Source of the DNA: Brumicola pallidula DSM 14239 = ACAM 615
GTDB taxonomy: Bacteria > Pseudomonadota > Gammaproteobacteria > Enterobacterales > Alteromonadaceae
Reading direction: 5' to 3'
DNA: 64,000 nt
Assembly (NCBI RefSeq): GCF_000428905.1
Contig: NZ_AUAV01000016.1
Location: 1-64,000, forward strand
Shown here: positions 61,130 to 64,000 of the stretch, piece after piece
Layout of the letters: every line of letters begins with the position of its first letter
Numbering within the stretch: position 1 is the stretch's first letter
Made by a program: the position numbers and the translations under genes
The notes under the pieces: generated by a model
What the model was told of the DNA's origin: nothing
What the model saw: the letters and a program-made list of their open reading frames with translations, nothing else
Databases searched by the model: none

Positions 61130-62587
61130 ATGTCGATGTTATCAGACCAAGAATTACTTAAATCGAATGCATATATAAACGGCGAATTTGTGTCTGCAGA
61201 AAACGGCACTACATTTGAGGTTAAAAACCCATCGACAGGTGAGATTGTTGCTAACGTCGCCAAATGCGGTGCCAAAGAAACCCGCAAGGCAATTGAGTTT
61301 GCAAAGATTGCAATGACTAGCTGGGCAAAAATGCCTTCAAAGCAACGTGCATCTATACTGATGGCTTGGCATGACCAAATTATTGCTAACAAGTTGGATC
61401 TAGCTCGAATATTATCATCTGAGCAAGGTAAACCTGTAGCTGAGGCTGAGGGTGAGATCTTATATGGAGCGAGTTATATTCAGTGGTTTGCCGAGGAAGC
61501 CAAGCGCATTTATGGTGATATTATTCCACAGCAAAGCGACGACGCTAGGCTTCTATGTATTAAACAACCGGTTGGGGTTGTTGCTTGCATCACGCCTTGG
61601 AATTTTCCTAATGCGATGCTAACCCGAAAAATTGCTCCTGCTTTGGCGGCAGGTTGTACGGTAGTTTGCAAACCTGCTAACGAAACGCCGTTGTCAGCAC
61701 TTGCACTGGGTGAGTTAGCAACCCGTGCTGGTATTCCTCCCGGTGTTATCAATATTTTAGCCGGTACTACCGCTGAGATTGGGCATGAAATGACGTCTAA
61801 TCCAATTGTCCGCAAACTCACCTTCACAGGGTCAACTGAAGTGGGTAAAAAGCTAACTGTTGATTGTGCGCAAACACTCAAGCGTACGTCAATGGAGTTA
61901 GGTGGTAACGCCCCATTTATAGTTTTTGAAAGTGCGGATCTTGACTTAGCCGTTAAAGGTCTTATTGCTAATAAGTTCCGTAACGCTGGCCAAACATGCG
62001 TATGCACTAATCGGGTTATCGTGCAGTCGTCGATAGTTGGGAAATTCACAGACAAGCTCAAAGTAGCGGTTGCTAAGCTGAAAGTAGGCGATGGGTTTGA
62101 GTCGGGTGTAGACGTTGGCCCGATGATCAATCAGTCGGCGGTTAACAAAGTTAATGAATTAGTCGAAAACGCACGTCAATTAGGCGCCCAAGTAATTACA
62201 ACTGACTCGAATATGGATGGTAAGGGCAATTTTATGGCACCCAAAATAATCACGGGTGCTACCAAAGATATGGCTCTGTTCTCTGAAGAAATATTTGGTC
62301 CCGTCGCTGCTATTTTTACTTTTGATGAGGAGCGTGAAGCAATTGAACTGGCTAATGATTCTCCATTTGGACTTGCGGCATATTTCTATTCCAACGACAT
62401 GAGTCAAATGTGGCGTGTTGGCGAAGCTATAGAAGCTGGCATGGTGGGTATTAACGATGCGGCGCTATCGAACGAAATGATCCCATTTGGAGGGGTTAAA
62501 GAATCTGGACAGGGTCGAGAGGGTTCGAAATACGGCTTAGATGACTACCTGGAAATCAAACATCTTAAAATGGGAGGATTGAACTAA
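61130..62587 (+). CDS. gabD: Succinate-semialdehyde dehydrogenase
   Basis: 485 residues, usual GabD length. ITPWNFPNAMLTRKIAPALAAGCTVVCKPA, FTGSTEVGKKL, catalytic Glu in MELGGNAPFIVF, catalytic Cys in NAGQTCVCTNR, EEIFGPVAAIF and the C-terminal PFGGVKESGQGREGSKYG match the GabD group. The TC-V-CTNR context is typical of this class. It oxidises succinate semialdehyde to succinate, the end of both GABA breakdown and the homoprotocatechuate pathway. The stop overlaps the aminotransferase start by 1 base. Confidence 0.9.
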   Translation: MSMLSDQELLKSNAYINGEFVSAENGTTFEVKNPSTGEIVANVAKCGAKETRKAIEFAKIAMTSWAKMPSKQRASILMAWHDQIIANKLDLARILSSEQGKPVAEAEGEILYGASYIQWFAEEAKRIYGDIIPQQSDDARLLCIKQPVGVVACITPWNFPNAMLTRKIAPALAAGCTVVCKPANETPLSALALGELATRAGIPPGVINILAGTTAEIGHEMTSNPIVRKLTFTGSTEVGKKLTVDCAQTLKRTSMELGGNAPFIVFESADLDLAVKGLIANKFRNAGQTCVCTNRVIVQSSIVGKFTDKLKVAVAKLKVGDGFESGVDVGPMINQSAVNKVNELVENARQLGAQVITTDSNMDGKGNFMAPKIITGATKDMALFSEEIFGPVAAIFTFDEEREAIELANDSPFGLAAYFYSNDMSQMWRVGEAIEAGMVGINDAALSNEMIPFGGVKESGQGREGSKYGLDDYLEIKHLKMGGLN

Positions 62588-63924
62588 TGAATAAAATTGC
62601 TTATTTAAAAGCTGATGTAAACGCCGATGTGAACGCGAGCACTACCAATGCGCAGTGGCAAGCTCGGAAAGACCAAGCTATCGCGATCGGAGAAGCAAAC
62701 CTTGCACCTATTTATATTGAAAAAGGTAAAAACGCACTATTGTGGGATGTTGAAGGGAATCGTTATGTTGACTTCGCAAGCGGCATCGCAGTAACTAATA
62801 CGGGCCATTCACACCCACGTATTGTGGCTGCGGTTAAAGAGCAAGTTGAGAGATTTTCACATACATGCGTTATGGTGACCCCTTACAATAGCGCTGTTGT
62901 GCTCGCGGAAAAACTGAATGAATTGGCCCCAGGTAACAGTCCGAAAAAAAGCATGTTTGTGACCACTGGCGCTGAAGCCGTAGAAAATGCGATTAAAATT
63001 GCGCGCGCGCATACTCGCCGTCGTGCTGTTATCGCATTCAATGGTGGTTATCATGGGCGAACTAACTTTACACTTGGGCTGACTGGTAAGAACGCACCAT
63101 ACAAAACATTATTTGGCCCCTTTCCAGCAGACATATATCGAGCACCTTTCCCAATCCCATATCATGGTGTTACTGAAGAGCAGTCAATTGAAGCGCTGCA
63201 TAATTTATTTAACTGCGATATTACGCCTGAAGAAGTGGCCGCGATTATTATCGAACCAGTGCAAGGCGAGGGTGGCTTCTACCCAGCATCAAATTCCTTC
63301 CTAAAAGCATTGAGAGAGATATGCACTGAGCACGGCATCGTAATGATTGCGGATGAAATTCAAACTGGTTTTGGTAGAACGGGTAAATTATTCGCGTCAG
63401 AACATGCTGATATAGAACCTGACTTGATAACGGTAGCTAAAGGCATGGCTGGTGGATTTCCGATTGCTGCTGTTATTGGCAAAACTGAAATAATGGATGC
63501 TGCATCAGCTGGAGGACTAGGTGGAACCTATGCGGGTTCTCCAATAAGTTGTGCTGCAGCGTTAGCTGTTTTGGACATTATTGAGGATGAGAAGCTGGTT
63601 GCAAGGTCACATCAAATAGGTATCGTTTTTTCTACTCACTTGAAAGAATTACAAAAGCAATATCCAGATTTGATTGGAGAAGTCAGAGCCGACCGAGGCG
63701 CCATGATAGCTCTTGAGCTGGTCAAAAATGGCGACCCTTCTCAGCCTAATTCTGAATTGTTGGGCGCTTTGATTAAAGAAGCCCTCAATAACGGATTGAT
63801 ATTACTGAAATGTGGGATTAGAAATAACGTTGTCCGATTCTTGCCGCCGCTTACTATCGAAGATGAAGTAGTAGAGGAAGGATTGAATTTATTCAAAAAG
63901 AGCTTTGAGTCTGTCGCTAAATAG
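62587..63924 (+). CDS. gabT: 4-aminobutyrate aminotransferase-type class III transaminase
   Basis: 445 residues. GabT pattern: DFASGIAVTNTGHSHPRIVAAVKEQ, VTTGAEAVENAIKIARAHT, FNGGYHGRTNFTLGLTGK, IIEPVQGEGGF, IADEIQTGFGRTGKLFA, and the PLP Lys in ITVAKGMAGGFP. It converts GABA (or a similar omega-amino acid) to succinate semialdehyde, which the overlapping upstream gene product oxidises. A small internal repeat (KADVNADVNAS) lies in the N-terminal extension before the catalytic domain. The last 76 bases of the window show no gene. Confidence 0.9.
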   Translation: MNKIAYLKADVNADVNASTTNAQWQARKDQAIAIGEANLAPIYIEKGKNALLWDVEGNRYVDFASGIAVTNTGHSHPRIVAAVKEQVERFSHTCVMVTPYNSAVVLAEKLNELAPGNSPKKSMFVTTGAEAVENAIKIARAHTRRRAVIAFNGGYHGRTNFTLGLTGKNAPYKTLFGPFPADIYRAPFPIPYHGVTEEQSIEALHNLFNCDITPEEVAAIIIEPVQGEGGFYPASNSFLKALREICTEHGIVMIADEIQTGFGRTGKLFASEHADIEPDLITVAKGMAGGFPIAAVIGKTEIMDAASAGGLGGTYAGSPISCAAALAVLDIIEDEKLVARSHQIGIVFSTHLKELQKQYPDLIGEVRADRGAMIALELVKNGDPSQPNSELLGALIKEALNNGLILLKCGIRNNVVRFLPPLTIEDEVVEEGLNLFKKSFESVAK

Positions 63925-64000
63925 CTTAGCGACAGCAGCAAATAATCCCGTCAGTAGTCAAGTGAGGTCGCCTCAATACGGCCTCAAGCCTGCCAATAAT

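Overview
The window looks like a chromosomal segment of a marine gammaproteobacterium of the Alteromonadales, probably a Glaciecola/Paraglaciecola/Alteromonas relative. This is inferred from moderate-to-low GC, three large TonB-dependent receptors, a beta-propeller phytase, marine-type porin, sulfatase and MFS genes, and an integron-type cassette cluster. No rRNA, tRNA, CRISPR array, prophage or insertion sequence was recognised.

Layout. 1-4388: a small catabolic island with a histidinol-dehydrogenase-family enzyme running off the left edge, an SDR, a bicupin and an MFS transporter. 4467-5014: two small conserved hypothetical genes. 5085-10971: a phytate/organophosphate operon (TonB receptor, purple-acid-like phosphatase, beta-propeller phytase) behind a good Pho box. 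11245-15463: a degenerate GGDEF membrane protein coupled to an AraC regulator, and a FecA-like receptor. 15609-16494: arsC-arsR with a clear operator. 16661-30894: a glycerol regulon (glpD, glpR, glpK and a GlpSTPQV-type glycerol ABC importer with its DUF2160 protein). It includes an extra GlpS paralog, a sigma-54 enhancer-binding protein, a -24/-12 promoter and a cluster of TGTTCA/TGAACA half-sites. 31016-34104: a porin, then decayed metal-resistance genes (truncated copA and a second fragment).

34105-63924 is mainly a large catabolic region. The left block (FAH-family enzyme, aldehyde dehydrogenase, class III aminotransferase, acetoacetate-decarboxylase-like protein) is separated from the right block by a cassette array without an integrase (39459-42341). 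The array has five attC-like sites, a HigB/HigA toxin-antitoxin cassette and membrane or unknown cassette genes, preceded by three related palindromes. The right block has a glutamine-synthetase-like gamma-glutamyl ligase, a cytochrome P450, an HpaE-like semialdehyde dehydrogenase, an HpaD/LigB-like extradiol dioxygenase, a class I glutamine amidotransferase, two AraC regulators, an MFS transporter, a TonB receptor, a [2Fe-2S] ferredoxin, a ferredoxin reductase, a sulfatase, a LysR regulator, a succinate-semialdehyde dehydrogenase and a GABA-type aminotransferase.

Best hypothesis for the new system: uptake of an aromatic (possibly sulfated) amine, masking of the amine as a gamma-glutamyl amide, hydroxylation by a three-component P450 system, removal of the mask, extradiol ring cleavage, and a homoprotocatechuate-like lower pathway ending in succinate semialdehyde. 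The gene families are seen; the substrate and reaction order are inferred.
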